DNA from: Nocardia nova NBRC 15556
GTDB taxonomy: Bacteria; Actinomycetota; Actinomycetes; Mycobacteriales; Mycobacteriaceae
Reading direction: 5' to 3'
Length of the DNA: 42,763 nucleotides
Assembly: GCF_001613005.1 (NCBI RefSeq)
Contig: NZ_BDBN01000085.1
Coordinates: 1-42,763 of the forward strand
Position 1 is the first letter of the stretch. The number at the start of each line of letters is the position of its first letter. The notes below the pieces were generated by a model. It had not been told where the DNA came from and searched no databases. It worked only from the letters and a program-made list of their open reading frames with translations. Both the position numbers and the translations under genes were made by a program. Positions 42,579 to 42,763 of this stretch are shown one piece after another.

Positions 42579-42763
42579 TTATCGATTGCCGCGCGCCGGC
42601 CGCGGCGATCCGGCCGAACGAGCATGCGCCTGAACATGTTTCGTTCCGCCGGTCGAGCGGGCGGACGAGCCGCGCTCGGTCCGGCCGGGGGCCGCCGCCG
42701 TGCGTTCGCGCGCGGGTTTGCCACCTGTGCGGGCGGGCACGTCGGCGGTGCCCCGGTGTCCGC
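42579..42763 (-). CDS. possible C-terminal end of a protein with Arg/Gly/Ser/Ala-rich tail
   Basis: A minus-strand frame is open from the window edge to a TAA at 42581-42579, about 60 codons, rich in Arg, Gly, Ser, Ala, Thr and Pro. Such tails are common at the end of DEAD-box RNA helicases and other RNA-binding proteins, but a second frame is also open and no domain is visible. Tentative. Confidence 0.3.
   Translation of the reverse strand, partial: GHRGTADVPARTGGKPARERTAAAPGRTERGSSARSTGGTKHVQAHARSAGSPRPARGNR

Overview
This is chromosomal DNA of a high-GC, mycolic-acid-type actinomycete, most likely Nocardia or a close relative. The evidence is a strongly C/G-ending codon bias, many GTG and TTG starts, probable leaderless promoters, actinobacterial families (NAD-GDH of about 1,630 residues, CopD-CtaG fusion, ECF42 plus YciI pair, mycothiol-linked thioredoxin-fold protein) and gene order. 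From about 10.5 kb to 36.4 kb the genes follow, with insertions and rearrangement, the Mycobacterium tuberculosis block around Rv2460c-Rv2478c as I remember it: ssb paralogue, ettA, gdh, thioesterase, Rv2474c-like, HNH, glbO, aglA, small membrane protein, DUF5130, clpP pair, pepN, Rv2466c-like, rpiB, nei2. No insertion sequence, prophage or CRISPR array was seen.

Layout. 0-2.8 kb: a cytochrome P450 cut by the window edge, a DUF2165 membrane protein, a PPOX-family flavin protein and a crotonase. 2.9 kb: a 21-residue peptide gene with its own hairpin terminator. 3.0-6.8 kb: a tightly coupled minus-strand operon of a GH15 glycosidase, a glucose-6-phosphate-dehydrogenase-like protein and gluconokinase. 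7.1-10.3 kb: tRNA-Arg, CopD-CtaG and a PLP-dependent dehydratase. 10.5-19.2 kb: ssb, ettA, gdh, thioesterase and a conserved protein. 19.2-24.3 kb: an SDR epimerase with two operator-like repeats, HNH protein, glbO, alpha-glucosidase and two small conserved genes. 24.4-26.2 kb: a ClgR/PopR-like regulator facing a two-gene clpP operon. 26.3-33.9 kb: pepN, purC, the YciI-ECF42 pair, a FAD oxidoreductase and the nitroreductase-like protein. 33.9-36.4 kb: M48 protease, rpiB and nei2. 36.4-41.0 kb: a membrane glycosyltransferase, an Aur1-like PAP2 protein, a glycine-rich membrane protein and a diguanylate cyclase. 41.8-42.5 kb: tRNA-Gly, tRNA-Pro and a guanidinium exporter under a guanidine-III riboswitch.

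Two modules stand out. First, the GH15 / G6PDH-like / gluconokinase operon: the dehydrogenase keeps its catalytic Asp and His but has lost three lysines that contact glucose 6-phosphate in the family. This suggests oxidation of free glucose released by the GH15 enzyme, followed by gluconate phosphorylation, which would bypass hexokinase. Second, a ClpP pair in which one subunit has Ala in place of the catalytic Ser. It lies beside a ClgR/PopR-like regulator that ends in Ala-Ala and has a CGC-N5-GCG palindrome in front of it, resembling the Streptomyces PopR-ClpP3P4 arrangement but with one inactive subunit type.
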